A DNA stretch of 64,000 nucleotides from an uncultured Collinsella sp. (GCA_934647195.1 CAKUFD010000009.1:48280-112279); one strand, 5' to 3'; positions 34,372-43,776 are shown, numbered from the stretch's first letter. The notes: generated by a model not told the origin, from the letters alone. Program-made: numbers and translations.

Positions 34372-35023
34372 CGTTTGTCATCTCCCGTGCCAAAATGTCG
34401 CGCACGTATATTCCTGTCAGGTCCGGTTCGGCACGTAGCGCTCGGAACGCCTCGCGCGCCTGTGAGTCTCGCTGAGCGCGCAGTGGGGCGTATCGATCCG
34501 TGTCTACTTCTAGTGCTTTGATGAAACGAACTCTTTCGAAGGCGCGCGGACTTTTTAGTACTGTTTGGATACCGAGTTTTCCGAGGCGCATAGCCTGCGC
34601 TAACTGATCAAGTGATATTTGATTGGAGACAAAAGCTCGGGCAAAGGAAAAGTAGGAGTCGTCGCCGCGATAACCGCGAATCATGTCGTAGCCGGAGATG
34701 TCGAGTGAGAACTGAGCTGTGATATAGGATGTGGCGGCTTGCGCTAGTGCGGTTGTTGCCTGGAAGGTACGATGCTCCAACAGCAGGGCGAGCCAGTTGA
34801 GGACGTTGTAGTCTGGTTCTTCAAGATCAAGCGTCTTTAATTCGGCAGTGTCGAGCTCGTACAGGTTCGCAAATGCACATCCGTCGATTGATTTTGCTGC
34901 CCACTCCTGCGCAAGCTCGGGGCTGTGTGTGCAATAAAAGCCCGCCCCATAGTCGTTAAAAGGCTTGCATAGCTCGATCAGGGGCGTGCGTACTATCTCT
35001 TCCGATCCGTGCCGCAGCTCCAT
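34349..35023 (-). CDS. DUF3990 protein, probable ADP-ribosyltransferase-fold toxin
   Basis: This 224-residue protein has an N-terminal block LRHGSEEIVRTP and NDYGAGFYCTHSPELAQEWA that matches the DUF3990 pattern (HGS, then G-GFY-T, then A-EWA), a family with ADP-ribosyltransferase-like folds often found in toxin-antitoxin-like loci. The ATG at 35023 is chosen because AGGAGG sits 4 nt upstream; an open frame further upstream runs through the operator. The toxin-first order and overlap with the XRE gene fit an autoregulated pair. Toxicity is inferred, not shown. Confidence 0.75.
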   Translation of the reverse strand: MELRHGSEEIVRTPLIELCKPFNDYGAGFYCTHSPELAQEWAAKSIDGCAFANLYELDTAELKTLDLEEPDYNVLNWLALLLEHRTFQATTALAQAATSYITAQFSLDISGYDMIRGYRGDDSYFSFARAFVSNQISLDQLAQAMRLGKLGIQTVLKSPRAFERVRFIKALEVDTDRYAPLRAQRDSQAREAFRALRAEPDLTGIYVRDILAREMTNDDFKNCN

Positions 35024-35034
35024 GTTTCCTCCTA

Positions 35035-35050
35035 TATCACTGTAGTGATA
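35035..35050. promoter_or_regulatory. Operator-like dyad upstream of the DUF3990/XRE pair
   Basis: TATCACT and AGTGATA are perfect 7-bp arms with a 2-bp spacer. The dyad lies 12 bp upstream of the DUF3990 start, overlapping the AT-rich presumed promoter. Its size suits binding of an XRE dimer. Confidence 0.6.
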
Positions 35051-35120
35051 GTATATATCAGAGCATAGGGCGGGACTAAAATCAAAACCAACAACCCCGC
35101 GTGAAGAGAGGTCTCCAGCC

Positions 35121-35303
35121 ATGCCATACATCGACGACGATAACCTCAACTTCGAGGGCTTGCGGGCCTTTTTGATGGACTACTGCGGCACGGCGTTCGC
35201 GGCGGGGATGGGGCCGGCGCTTGTCGACCTTGCGCGCATTGAGCGCGCGGATCCCGAGGAGCTCCTGCGTATCGCGCGGGAGCTGGGCATAAACGTACGC
35301 TAA
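35121..35303 (+). CDS. Small acidic conserved-looking protein
   Basis: The predicted product is 60 residues (MPYIDDDNLNFEGLRAFL...LRIARELGINVR). It has AGAGAGG 9 nt before the ATG and a strong terminator 4 bp after the stop, so it is a credible small gene. Two or three helices are likely, with no signal or membrane segment. Function unknown. It diverges from the DUF3990 pair and converges on the antiporter gene. Confidence 0.6.
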   Translation: MPYIDDDNLNFEGLRAFLMDYCGTAFAAGMGPALVDLARIERADPEELLRIARELGINVR

Positions 35304-35306
35304 TGC

Positions 35307-35347
35307 AACGGGGCGGCGGGCGAAACTCTATCGCCCGCCGCCCCGTT
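35307..35347. terminator. Bidirectional terminator between the small gene and the antiporter
   Basis: Seventeen-base arms (AACGGGGCGGCGGGCGA and TCGCCCGCCGCCCCGTT) with a 7-nt loop lie between convergent genes; TCTTCT follows on the plus strand. Confidence 0.85.
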
Positions 35348-35350
35348 CTT

Positions 35351-36946
35351 CTATCCCAGAGTGGCTATGACTACGTCGTCTCCCGGCAGCAATTGCGTGT
35401 CACCGTTGGGGATGATCGTTTCGCCCTCGCGTTTGAGCAACACGACGATAAAGCGACGTCCCCCGTGCGGAAGCTCGTGCAGGGCGCATCCCGCCCAGTG
35501 GTGATGCTCGCCAATGTGATGCTCGCGCAGCGATACCCCGGCGCGCTCCTCGAAGGTGGGGGCGGCAAGCACGAGTAGGTCGCCCGTCTCGATCACGGTG
35601 TTACCGTTGGGGATAACGGGCTCGGCGCCGTGCCTCAGTATCAAGACGACGAGCATGCTTGCCGCCTCGCCGATTTGCGCCAGGCTGCGTCCGGCAAAGG
35701 GGTGCCCGGAATCAACCTTGAGCTTGATAAACGAGAGGTCGGTCTCCTCCTGGTAGTCGTTAAAGGTGCGGCCCACGTCGCCCGTCTCGTCAATCATCTT
35801 CAGGCGTTTGGCAACGGCGGGCAAAAGCGAGCCCTGCATCACGATGGAGATGATGGCGACCATAAACACCAGGTCAAAAAGGTCGCGGCTGCCCGGCACG
35901 CCAGACACCACGGTGAACAGCGCAAAGACCACCGAGGCGGCACCGCGCAGGCCCGCCCAGGACACCAGGCCGATCTGCCCTAGCCTTCCTCGGCGCGGCG
36001 GCATGATCGCGCATACCGCCACAGGCCTGCCAATAAAGAGCATGAAGAGGACGAGCCCCAGCGCCGGCAGGATCGTCTCTGGCAGGCGGGCGGGGGTTAC
36101 CAAAAGGCCAATCAAAAAGAAAATCGCCATCTCGGCCATCTCGGTAAGCACGTCAAAGACATGCACCATCTCGCGCTTGGAGGGAATGTCCGAGGCACCC
36201 AGCACGATGCCCGCAAGGTACACGGAGAGAAATCCGTTGCCGCCCAGCTGGCTGGGTATCGCAAACGAGAGCAGCGCGATGGCGATGAGCACGATGGTCT
36301 CGTTTTGAGACTCGAGGTTCATGCGACAGGCAAGTTTCATGCCAATCCAGCCAAACGTCAAGCCAAATGCGGAGCCAAAGATGATCTGCTGCGCGATGAG
36401 CATAGGCAGGTTAACGGCCTCGCCCAGCGCCAGGGCGCTAAACACGGCGGTGAGCATATAGGCGAGCGGGTCGTTGGAGCCGGACTCGACCTCCAACAGC
36501 GAGTCGGTGCCGCTCTTGAGTGAAAGCTTGTGCTCGCGCAGGACGGAGAAAACGCTCGCGGCGTCGGTGGACGAGATGACGGAGCCCAGAAGCAATGCCA
36601 GCGGCCAGCCAAAGCGCAGGACAACATGGGCAAACACCGCGGTGAGGCCGGCGGTGATCACCACGCCTGCGGTGGAGAGCAAAATGGCGGGCACGGCAAC
36701 GGGGCGTGCACGCTCGATGTTGGTGTTAAAGCCGCCGTAGAACATGATGAAGATGAGGGCCGCGGTACAGGCGCTCTCGGTCGCCTTGAAATCGTTGAAA
36801 TTGATATGCAGCGGGCCGCCGCTTCCCAAGAACATGCCTAAGGCGATAAAGATGAGCAGCGTGGGGAAGGGGAGCTTGGCTGCGATGGGCTTGAGCAGGA
36901 TGCAGGCGATGATGACGGCACCTACAAAGAGCAGAATCATGTTCAT
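35351..36946 (-). CDS. Potassium/proton or sodium/proton antiporter with TrkA-C domain (CPA1, NhaP2-like)
   Basis: This 531-residue inner-membrane transporter has about 12 hydrophobic helices in residues 1-380, including PTLLIFIALGMFLGSGGP and LLGSVISSTDAASVFSVL, where the conserved aspartate of the ion site sits. The C-terminal part holds one or two TrkA-C-like cytoplasmic domains (DLSFIKLKVDSGHPFAGRSL; IGEHHHWAG...GDTQLLPGDDVVIATLG) that sense ligands and gate such antiporters. ATG 36946 is preferred because the hydrophobic region begins directly after it (MNMILLFVG); the frame stays open to 37069. It serves pH and cation homeostasis. Confidence 0.88.
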   Translation of the reverse strand: MNMILLFVGAVIIACILLKPIAAKLPFPTLLIFIALGMFLGSGGPLHINFNDFKATESACTAALIFIMFYGGFNTNIERARPVAVPAILLSTAGVVITAGLTAVFAHVVLRFGWPLALLLGSVISSTDAASVFSVLREHKLSLKSGTDSLLEVESGSNDPLAYMLTAVFSALALGEAVNLPMLIAQQIIFGSAFGLTFGWIGMKLACRMNLESQNETIVLIAIALLSFAIPSQLGGNGFLSVYLAGIVLGASDIPSKREMVHVFDVLTEMAEMAIFFLIGLLVTPARLPETILPALGLVLFMLFIGRPVAVCAIMPPRRGRLGQIGLVSWAGLRGAASVVFALFTVVSGVPGSRDLFDLVFMVAIISIVMQGSLLPAVAKRLKMIDETGDVGRTFNDYQEETDLSFIKLKVDSGHPFAGRSLAQIGEAASMLVVLILRHGAEPVIPNGNTVIETGDLLVLAAPTFEERAGVSLREHHIGEHHHWAGCALHELPHGGRRFIVVLLKREGETIIPNGDTQLLPGDDVVIATLG

Positions 36947-37097
36947 ACGGTCTCGTCTTTCGAGCAATGCAGCGAAGCCGCTGCCAGGGCGATACGTTGT
37001 AACGTTTTTAATCCTACCCAGATGGTCGATTGAAAACCGCCGGCACACCCATCCGGGGCTACCGTTCACGAACTCTCAACTGGATATTTCTCAAACT

Positions 37098-37126
37098 TTG
37101 TCAACCTGCCCTTGTGCGTATACAAT
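37098..37126 (+). promoter_or_regulatory. Sigma-70 promoter of the metallophosphatase gene
   Basis: TTGTCA (37098-37103) and TACAAT (37121-37126) are 17 bp apart, 35 bp before the ATG. A short dyad (AACGT...ACGTT) lies just downstream. Confidence 0.7.
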
Positions 37127-37160
37127 AACGTTCAAGTTGACGTTTAAGGATGGTGCCCGT

Positions 37161-37994
37161 ATGGCGACGTACATCACATCCGATGCCCACGGGCATCTGC
37201 GTGCCCTCGACCAAGCGCTCGAGCAGGCGGCTCCCGGCGCGGACGACACGGTGTATGTGCTGGGCGATATGATCGACCGCGGTCCGGAGCCGGTGGGTGT
37301 CATCAATCTGGTGCGAAGCCTGCCCAACGTTCATGTGCTGATGGGCAACCACGAACGCCTGATGCTCAACACCATCGAGCGCGGAAGCCAGATGGATATT
37401 TTTACCTGGGAACGAAACGGCGGCTATGTTACCTCCGCCCAGTTTGATGCCCTGCCCGTGGCGGAGTATCGCTCCATTATCGAGTGGATCCGCGAGCTGC
37501 CGCTATCCGACGCGATCGAGGTGGGGGACAGGGCGTACCTGCTGGCGCATGCCGGCATCGAGCCAACCGCCTTCGCCTGCTGGCTTGCGGGCGCGGGTTA
37601 CCCCGGCGAGGACGGCTATGCAGGTGTTCCTCTCGACGTGCTGCGCCAGGCCTTGGCGGCGCAAGACGAGGAGGACTTGCTGTGGGTTCGCGAAGCCTTT
37701 TGGGGCGTGCCCACAGGTCTTGTGGGTCCCGATGGCCGCGGACCGGTGGTGATTGCGGGCCACACGCCCTCTATCTTGCTGTGGCGCTACGCCCAAAACA
37801 TGTGCGGCACGGGTCGCAACGAGGATGGCCAGGGCTGCATGCTCGAGGTGGGTCCTACATTCGATACCGGTGGCGTGGCGGATCACATCGCCATCGATTG
37901 CTCCGCCGCCGCGGGCGCGCCTGAAGGCCGCGTGGGCGTGATGCGCCTTGACGACCGCCGCGTGTGGTATGGCTCGATTGCCGAAGGGGAATAG
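37161..37994 (+). CDS. Metallophosphatase, PrpA/ApaH-like serine/threonine phosphatase family
   Basis: This 277-residue calcineurin-like phosphoesterase shows the motif chain SDAHGH (D-x-H-G), GDMIDRGP (GDxxDRG) and GNHERL (GNHE) near residues 6-70, with the later metal ligands LLAHAGIEP and VIAGHTPS. Such enzymes dephosphorylate phosphoproteins or cleave diadenosine tetraphosphate; which one cannot be told. ATG 37161 has AAGGATGG upstream and fits the promoter at 37098. It appears to be transcribed alone; the next gene converges on it. Confidence 0.88.
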   Translation: MATYITSDAHGHLRALDQALEQAAPGADDTVYVLGDMIDRGPEPVGVINLVRSLPNVHVLMGNHERLMLNTIERGSQMDIFTWERNGGYVTSAQFDALPVAEYRSIIEWIRELPLSDAIEVGDRAYLLAHAGIEPTAFACWLAGAGYPGEDGYAGVPLDVLRQALAAQDEEDLLWVREAFWGVPTGLVGPDGRGPVVIAGHTPSILLWRYAQNMCGTGRNEDGQGCMLEVGPTFDTGGVADHIAIDCSAAAGAPEGRVGVMRLDDRRVWYGSIAEGE

Positions 37995-38012
37995 CTTAGG
38001 GTCCGTACTTGG

Positions 38013-39494
38013 CTACTTGCAGTGCGGCCTGCGAGCGAACGGGTCGCCGGTGGTACGCGAGATGATGCCGCGGATGCGCACGTACTGCATCGTGAGCAAA
38101 ACAAGCAGCAGCGCCATGACCAGAAGATAGCTGAGCACCGCTCCCAGCAGGCCAAAGAAGTGCACGAGTGCGATCGAGAGCACGATGGCAGCGCCAAACG
38201 AGATGAGGTAGGGCTTGGTCGCCAGGTCTTGATGGCGCAGCACGGTGATGATCTGGTACAAAAAGTCGATAGCCGCGGTAAGGCCGCCGGCGGCCACCAT
38301 GAGGAACGCAAGCGTGCGGTACTCGGTAAAGTCGATGCCGTACATGAAGCTCATGATGCCGATGCCGATCCAACCCATGAAAGCGATGACGGCGAGCGTG
38401 AGCACAACCACAACGGCCATCACGGCAAGCATGATGAGGTCAAAGCGGCGACGCCTGCGCGGGTTCGACCAGATGTTTGCCAGGCGCAGGAGCTGCGGCT
38501 TGTACACAAAGCCCACGGCGAGCAAAATCGCCTGGGCGGGGAAGAACAGCGCGCTAAAGTAGAGCTGCGCGTCGTAGCCCATCATGCTTTCCATGGCGAA
38601 CTTGGGGCAGCTCTCAATAAGGTTGAACAAGAAGAGCGTCGAGAAGAGCGGGAAGCACTGACGAAAGAGCCCATCCACCTCGCGCAAGCGCCACGGGCCG
38701 GATTTCTCGGTCTCCAACAGCGACAGCGGAAACGTCATGAAGACAAGGGAGAGCAGGGCCACTATACCTGCGGCAACGCAGGACACAGGCAGGCTGCGCG
38801 TGATGAAGAGCAACACGCTGAAGACCACAACGACCGCCACCGAGCGCAGCGCCTGGCTCATGCCTGCCAGGTAGAGCTTGTCTGCTTGCTGCAGGCGTCC
38901 CTCGTAGACATCTGCCATGCCATCGACGATCTTGTACACGTAGATGCCCATGGAGAGCATGAGCATCGCTGCGTCGTAGCCGCGCAGCATGCAGTAGGCG
39001 ATGCCGATGAGGAGCGCTAAAAGCGAGGTGAGCCAGCGGTTGAGCTGGTAGGAGGAAAACGAGGTAGCCTCATCGATGTCGGACACCTGGAAGGTGCGCA
39101 CGCCGAAGTTCGAAAGAATCATCAGCAGCGTGCCTGCCACAAAGGCCATGGAGAACATGCCTGCCTGCTCGGCGCCCACGAGCTGGGTGCACACGATGGT
39201 GAGCAGCGGGAAGACCATGCCCCAGATGCTCGTGCCCACGGTGTTCCAGATGTAGTCGCGCCCGGTGGAGCCGGACTCGTATTCTGCCTCTTGTTCGGAA
39301 AGGGATCCCTCGTAGACGGCACCGATCAGGCGGTTCCACCATTGGTTGACGAGGCGCGCGAGAGGGGAGGGCGGACGGTTGCGTCTATGCTGCCTGTTGC
39401 CGGCGCCTGCAGCGCCCGGTCGTGCGGCGGCGCGCCTGCCGCTCGATGCTTTGTGGTTCGTTTGCCGTTCGTTTTGCTTCGGGCGGAGTGCCAC
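38013..39494 (-). CDS. Polysaccharide flippase-like membrane protein (MATE/MOP superfamily)
   Basis: This 493-residue multi-spanning protein has about 12-14 hydrophobic helices after a basic, low-complexity N-terminal region of about 60 residues. The first membrane block, YIWNTVGTSIWGMVFPLLTIVCTQLVG, resembles the start of Wzx-type lipid-linked-sugar flippases. The GTG at 39494 is preferred because GAGGGAGG precedes it by 8 nt; an ATG at 39512 would add 6 residues but lacks a good site. No glycosyltransferases are adjacent, so its substrate is unknown. Confidence 0.8.
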   Translation of the reverse strand: MALRPKQNERQTNHKASSGRRAAARPGAAGAGNRQHRRNRPPSPLARLVNQWWNRLIGAVYEGSLSEQEAEYESGSTGRDYIWNTVGTSIWGMVFPLLTIVCTQLVGAEQAGMFSMAFVAGTLLMILSNFGVRTFQVSDIDEATSFSSYQLNRWLTSLLALLIGIAYCMLRGYDAAMLMLSMGIYVYKIVDGMADVYEGRLQQADKLYLAGMSQALRSVAVVVVFSVLLFITRSLPVSCVAAGIVALLSLVFMTFPLSLLETEKSGPWRLREVDGLFRQCFPLFSTLFLFNLIESCPKFAMESMMGYDAQLYFSALFFPAQAILLAVGFVYKPQLLRLANIWSNPRRRRRFDLIMLAVMAVVVVLTLAVIAFMGWIGIGIMSFMYGIDFTEYRTLAFLMVAAGGLTAAIDFLYQIITVLRHQDLATKPYLISFGAAIVLSIALVHFFGLLGAVLSYLLVMALLLVLLTMQYVRIRGIISRTTGDPFARRPHCK

Positions 39495-39662
39495 GCTCGA
39501 GACCTCCCTCATGTTTCTTGGGTCGATTATAGCGCTTCAAACGTGTCAACTCTGTTTCTCGGCATAATTTCGATGAGCCATCGAAAAAATTTCGGTATCC
39601 TTTTGAGCCGAATCTGTATCCCGGTGCATCGCCGGACCAAGCTCGTTAGGGAGTTTTTACCT

Positions 39663-41219
39663 ATGGATGCCGTAGCCTTTGTGCTTGCGCTCGTGCCGAT
39701 TCTGTGGCTCGTCGTCGTCCTGCTCGTGTTCAAGTGGCCAGCCTGGAAGGCGGCGATTGGATCGTTTATCCTTTCGTGCGTGCTGGCGCTGGGGGTGTGG
39801 AAGCTTCCCGCCGATCAAGTTGCCACTGCGAGTCTCGAGGGTTTCCTCATGGCATTGTGGCCCATCGTCCTCGTTATCATCGCCGCGGTCTTTACCTATA
39901 ACCTGTGCGTCAAGACGGGCGCCATGGACGTCATCGGCGGCATGATCACCTCGATTTCGAGCGACCGTCGTCTGCTGGCACTGCTTATCGCGTGGTGCTT
40001 CGGCGGCTTTATGGAGGGCATGGCGGGCTTTGGCACCGCCGTCGCTATCCCTGCGAGCATGCTTGCAGGCCTGGGCTTTGCCCCCATTCCTGCCGTGCTG
40101 CTGTGCCTGCTTGCCAACGGCGTGCCCACGCCGTACGGCTCCATCGGCATCCCCACCGTTTCCCTGGCGGGCCTTGTGGGCCTCGACTCGGCCCATCTCG
40201 CGTTTGTGCAAATGGTCCAGCTGGCTCCGTTCTACATCGTCGCCCCGTTTTTGATCGTGCTCGTTGCGGGCAAGGTCGAGGGCGCAAGCATCGCCGACCG
40301 CCTGCGCGGCGTTGTCGTGCCCACCCTTGTTTCCGGCCTGGCCTTCACGCTTCCTACCATGGCGGTCGCCGCTTTTGTGGGCCCGGAGCTCTCCGTTGTC
40401 GTGGGCTCCATCTGCGCGCTTGCCGCCACGGCGCTGCTCGCCATGCGTGCCGAGCACTCCGGCAAGCTCGATGAGCGCTTCCATGTTGCCGTGGAGCCGC
40501 ACGAGGCGCTTACGCTGGGCGGTGCCCTGCGTGCATGGTCTTGCTTCATCCTGATCTTCGTGCTGCTTATGGGCACCTCGAAGCTCGTGCCGTTCGTGAA
40601 CTCTGCGCTGGCTCCGCTGTCTTCGAGCGTTCAGGTCTTTAGCGGCAAGAACCCCGGTACGCTTTCCTTTATGTGGGTCAACACTCCAGGCATCTGGATT
40701 TTCCTCGCGGCGATCGTGGGCGGCTTTATCCAGGGCGCGCGTCCCGCGCAGATGCTTGAGGTCCTGGGCGCTACCGTCAAGCAGATGATGCCGACGGTCA
40801 TCACTATGCTCTCCGTCCTGGGCTGCGCCAAGGTTATGGGCTACTCGGGCATGATCTCGTCCATCTCGGCCTTCTGCATTGGCGTCGCGGGCGCGGCGTA
40901 TCCGCTCATCGCCCCGTGGATCGGCGCCGTGGGCACGTTTGTCACGGGCTCCGGCACGTCCTCGGCCATGCTTTTTGGCCCGGTGCAAAAGCAGGCGGCA
41001 GACGCCTTGGGTACCGACCCGTACTGGATGGTCGCCCTTAACATGCTAGGCGTCTCGGCGGGCAAGATGCTCTCGCCGCAGTCTCTTGCCATCGGCCTCG
41101 CCTCGGTGCGCGTGGTGGGCAAGGACGCCGAGCTTATGCGCGCCATCATCCCCTACGGCATTGCGTTTCTCGTGGCCATGAGCGTCATCGCGCTGGCCGG
41201 TGCGGGGCTGGTGCTCTAG
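39663..41219 (+). CDS. lctP: L-lactate permease
   Basis: This 518-residue inner-membrane symporter is about 13-14 hydrophobic segments long and imports lactate (and related 2-hydroxyacids) with protons. Family blocks include LWPIVLVIIAAVFTYNL, the GGFMEGMAGFGTAVAIPA loop and the C-terminal SGTSSAMLFGPVQKQAA and LSPQSLAIGLASV segments. The ATG at 39663 has GGGAG upstream; an open frame further up covers the divergent promoter region. A terminator follows at 41260. Confidence 0.93.
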   Translation: MDAVAFVLALVPILWLVVVLLVFKWPAWKAAIGSFILSCVLALGVWKLPADQVATASLEGFLMALWPIVLVIIAAVFTYNLCVKTGAMDVIGGMITSISSDRRLLALLIAWCFGGFMEGMAGFGTAVAIPASMLAGLGFAPIPAVLLCLLANGVPTPYGSIGIPTVSLAGLVGLDSAHLAFVQMVQLAPFYIVAPFLIVLVAGKVEGASIADRLRGVVVPTLVSGLAFTLPTMAVAAFVGPELSVVVGSICALAATALLAMRAEHSGKLDERFHVAVEPHEALTLGGALRAWSCFILIFVLLMGTSKLVPFVNSALAPLSSSVQVFSGKNPGTLSFMWVNTPGIWIFLAAIVGGFIQGARPAQMLEVLGATVKQMMPTVITMLSVLGCAKVMGYSGMISSISAFCIGVAGAAYPLIAPWIGAVGTFVTGSGTSSAMLFGPVQKQAADALGTDPYWMVALNMLGVSAGKMLSPQSLAIGLASVRVVGKDAELMRAIIPYGIAFLVAMSVIALAGAGLVL

Positions 41220-41259
41220 GCTTTGGCCGCCCGGCTCGGCTTCATTGTTTGTTTTGGCG

Positions 41260-41310
41260 GACCCGTCCTCGATGTGCTTGCGAGCGTATCGAGGGCGGGT
41301 CTGCTTTTCT
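41260..41310 (+). terminator. Intrinsic terminator after the lactate permease
   Basis: Fourteen-base arms (GACCCGTCCTCGAT and ATCGAGGGCGGGTC, one G-T pair) with a 14-nt loop are followed by TGCTTTTCT. Confidence 0.8.
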
Positions 41311-41576
41311 ATGCCGAGCGGGCGTGCTTGATGCGCGGGCGCTCGCAGCCTTGGAGCCATGGCCTTGCGTCGTGCATTGCGGGCTTGGGGAGCGCGGCGT
41401 GACGTTAGGGTATGCGCCGCAGCCCCGGAGCGTGCACTCGAGGCGCGGCGCGTTCGCCTAGCGTGGCCGTCGCCTCGCCGAGATGTGGCGCCGGCCGCCG
41501 CGCGCTTGGAGTACACCCAAAGGAACGCTTAGAGGCAATAACGCGCCCCATGCGCGATATGGAGAGGGTGGTTTGG
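41311..41576 (+). other. Gene-free GC-rich leader of pckA
   Basis: These 266 bases lie between a terminator and the pckA start. They are very GC-rich with short inverted repeats (GGCGCCGGCC region). No convincing protein or RNA gene and no clear promoter boxes are seen; the pckA promoter must lie here. Confidence 0.4.
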
Positions 41577-43190
41577 ATGAAGAAGGCAGCGCTTGAACAG
41601 GTTTTGGCCGCTTGTGGCATAACCCAGGAGGCCGCAGCCGGCGCCGAGCCAGCCCGCTATGTGGACCTGCCGGTGGCATCCCTGGTAGAGCATGCTGTCC
41701 GTCGAAACGAAGGCGAACTTGCATCGAACGGCACCCTCGTTATCAAAACGGGTGCCTACACGGGCCGCTCGCCCAAGGATCGCTTTATCGTCGACACGCC
41801 CGAGGTACACGATAAAATCGCATGGGGGCAAACAAATGTGCCCATCGGCCAGGACGTCTACGAACGCGTGCGCGACGGCGTGGCGGCCTATCTTTCCCAG
41901 CGCGACCTCTTTATCACCTGCGGCCTTGCCGGTGCCGACCGCAACTATGCGCGTACCTTCTTTGTGGCATGCGAGCGCGCAAGCCAGGCGCTCTTCATCA
42001 AGCAGATGCTCGTGCGCCCGCGCGTGCGCGAGCACGTGAACTTTGAGGAACCGGATTTTCGCGTGATGGTGGCGCCCGGCTACGAGTGCGACCCCAAGCG
42101 TGACGGCGTTCGTTCCAAAGCGGCCGTTCTCATCAACTTCACCGAGCGCATGATCGTTATCGCGGGTACCGGTTTTTCGGGCGAGATCAAGAAGAGCATT
42201 TTCTCGGTGATGAACTACCTGCTGCCGCTCGAGGACAACGTGTTGCCCATGCACTGCTCGGCGAGCATGGATCCCATGAGCCATGCCACGGCCGTGTTCT
42301 TTGGCCTTTCCGGCACGGGCAAGACCACGCTTTCGGCTAACCCCACGCGCCTTTTGATCGGCGACGATGAGCACGGTTGGAGCAACGTGGGCGTCTTTGA
42401 TATCGAGGGCGGCTGCTATGCCAAGTGCGACGGCATGGACGAGTACAGCCAGCCCGAGATCTACCAGGCGATTCGCTTTGGTGCCGTGGCCGAAAACGTC
42501 GTGCTCGACGAGAATCGCGACCCCGATTACAAAGACCTTTCCATCACGGCTAACACGCGCGTGGCCTATCCCATCGAGCACATCGCCAACGCTTGGACGC
42601 GTGGCGTGAGCCCCAACCCCAACGTGGTTTTGTTCCTTACCTGCGATGCTTTTGGTGTCCTGCCGCCCATCTCGCGCTTAACCATCGAGGGCGCGATGTA
42701 CCACTTCGTGACGGGCTTTACCTCCAAGACGCCTGGTACGGAGCAGGGCATCACGCAGCCGCAGCCCACATTCTCATCCCTTTTTGGCGAGCCTTTTATG
42801 CCGCTCGATCCCATGGTCTACGCCGATATGCTCGGTGAGCGCCTGCGCCGCAGCGACACGCGCGTCTACCTGGTTAACACCGGCTGGATCGGTGGAGACT
42901 TCGATCATGGACATCGCATCGAGCTCGCCTATACGCGCGCCCTTGTGGCGCGTGCGCTCGATGGCACCATCGAGGAGGCCGATTTCATTCATGACGAGAT
43001 CTTCAACGTCGATATTCCGGTAACGTGCCACGGTGTGCCCGACGCCATCCTCGTGCCGCGTACCTACTGGAAGAGCGCTTCGCTCTACGACTCTTCCGCG
43101 CACGAGCTGGCAACCATGTTCTGCGAAAACTTTGAGAAGCGCTATTCACATCTGCCGGACTCCATTCGCAATGCCGGCCCGCGCGCCTAG
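41577..43190 (+). CDS. pckA: Phosphoenolpyruvate carboxykinase (ATP)
   Basis: This 537-residue enzyme interconverts oxaloacetate + ATP and PEP + CO2 + ADP; in fermenters it often runs towards oxaloacetate. The substrate motif TGAYTGRSPKDRF is near residue 55. The P-loop GLSGTGKTTLS and the metal-site GDDEHGWS lie near residues 240-265, followed by the ATP-type signature NVGVFDIEGGCYAK. The ATG at 41577 is chosen for the GGAGAGG just upstream; in-frame starts at 41559 and earlier exist. Length matches the family. Confidence 0.97.
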   Translation: MKKAALEQVLAACGITQEAAAGAEPARYVDLPVASLVEHAVRRNEGELASNGTLVIKTGAYTGRSPKDRFIVDTPEVHDKIAWGQTNVPIGQDVYERVRDGVAAYLSQRDLFITCGLAGADRNYARTFFVACERASQALFIKQMLVRPRVREHVNFEEPDFRVMVAPGYECDPKRDGVRSKAAVLINFTERMIVIAGTGFSGEIKKSIFSVMNYLLPLEDNVLPMHCSASMDPMSHATAVFFGLSGTGKTTLSANPTRLLIGDDEHGWSNVGVFDIEGGCYAKCDGMDEYSQPEIYQAIRFGAVAENVVLDENRDPDYKDLSITANTRVAYPIEHIANAWTRGVSPNPNVVLFLTCDAFGVLPPISRLTIEGAMYHFVTGFTSKTPGTEQGITQPQPTFSSLFGEPFMPLDPMVYADMLGERLRRSDTRVYLVNTGWIGGDFDHGHRIELAYTRALVARALDGTIEEADFIHDEIFNVDIPVTCHGVPDAILVPRTYWKSASLYDSSAHELATMFCENFEKRYSHLPDSIRNAGPRA

Positions 43191-43214
43191 GTTATGTGCC
43201 TGCTGTGGGTATTG

Positions 43215-43242
43215 TTGACCTGTTAACACTTGACCCTACAAT
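43215..43242 (+). promoter_or_regulatory. Promoter and likely operator of the MarR gene
   Basis: TTGACC (43215-43220) and TACAAT (43237-43242) are 16 bp apart. TTGACC recurs 15 bp downstream inside the spacer, and TTGACC/GTTAAC elements around it suit an autoregulatory MarR site. Confidence 0.55.
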
Positions 43243-43275
43243 GGTGAGCTGTCAATTCGAACTAGGGAGGGACGC

Positions 43276-43746
43276 ATGGATACGGCATCTCGGGACGAGA
43301 CGCGCTTCGAGGACTTCACGGGACTCATCGCGGCCATCAGCAAAGAGGTGACGCGCATCAAGAGCGTGGAGAGCGCCAAGCTGGGACTCACCGGTGCCGA
43401 TATCATGTGTCTGTACTACTTGGGCAAACACCCGCAGGGTATGACCGGGGCCGAGCTCGCGCGTGCGGCAGACGTGACGCGTGCGGCCGTCTCGCGCACG
43501 CTTGCGCGCATGGAGCGCGAGGGCTTTGTGGAGGTTCAGGCAGAAGAGGGTGCCACGACGCGTTACCGTGCCGCCGTGGTGCTCACCGAGCGCGGTCGCA
43601 AGAGTGCGCAGGGCGCCGACATCGCCATCAATCGCGTGCTCGACGAGGTGTATGCCGCCCAGAGCGATGAGGAGCGCAAGCAGATGTACGCATCGCTTCG
43701 CTCCGTGCTGGGGCGCCTGCGCACGATTTCGCGCGAGGACAGGTAG
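43276..43746 (+). CDS. MarR-family transcriptional regulator
   Basis: This 156-residue winged-helix repressor has a core DNA-binding region at residues about 35-105: LTGADIMCLYYLGKHPQGMTGAEL, then ARAADVTRAAVSRTLARMEREGFV and the wing RYRAAVVLTERG. The terminal helices form the dimer interface. The ATG has AGGGAGG upstream. It is followed 30 bp later by the DegV gene in the same direction, so the two may be co-transcribed. The ligand is unknown. Confidence 0.93.
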   Translation: MDTASRDETRFEDFTGLIAAISKEVTRIKSVESAKLGLTGADIMCLYYLGKHPQGMTGAELARAADVTRAAVSRTLARMEREGFVEVQAEEGATTRYRAAVVLTERGRKSAQGADIAINRVLDEVYAAQSDEERKQMYASLRSVLGRLRTISREDR

Positions 43747-43776
43747 ACTCCCTTCCAAACAGGAAGGCAACGCCGT

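Noticed and set aside
39657..40988. A 443-codon minus-strand frame opposite the lactate permease
   Set aside because: Its product is an unlikely Arg/Gly/His-rich composition, and the permease on the plus strand is clear.
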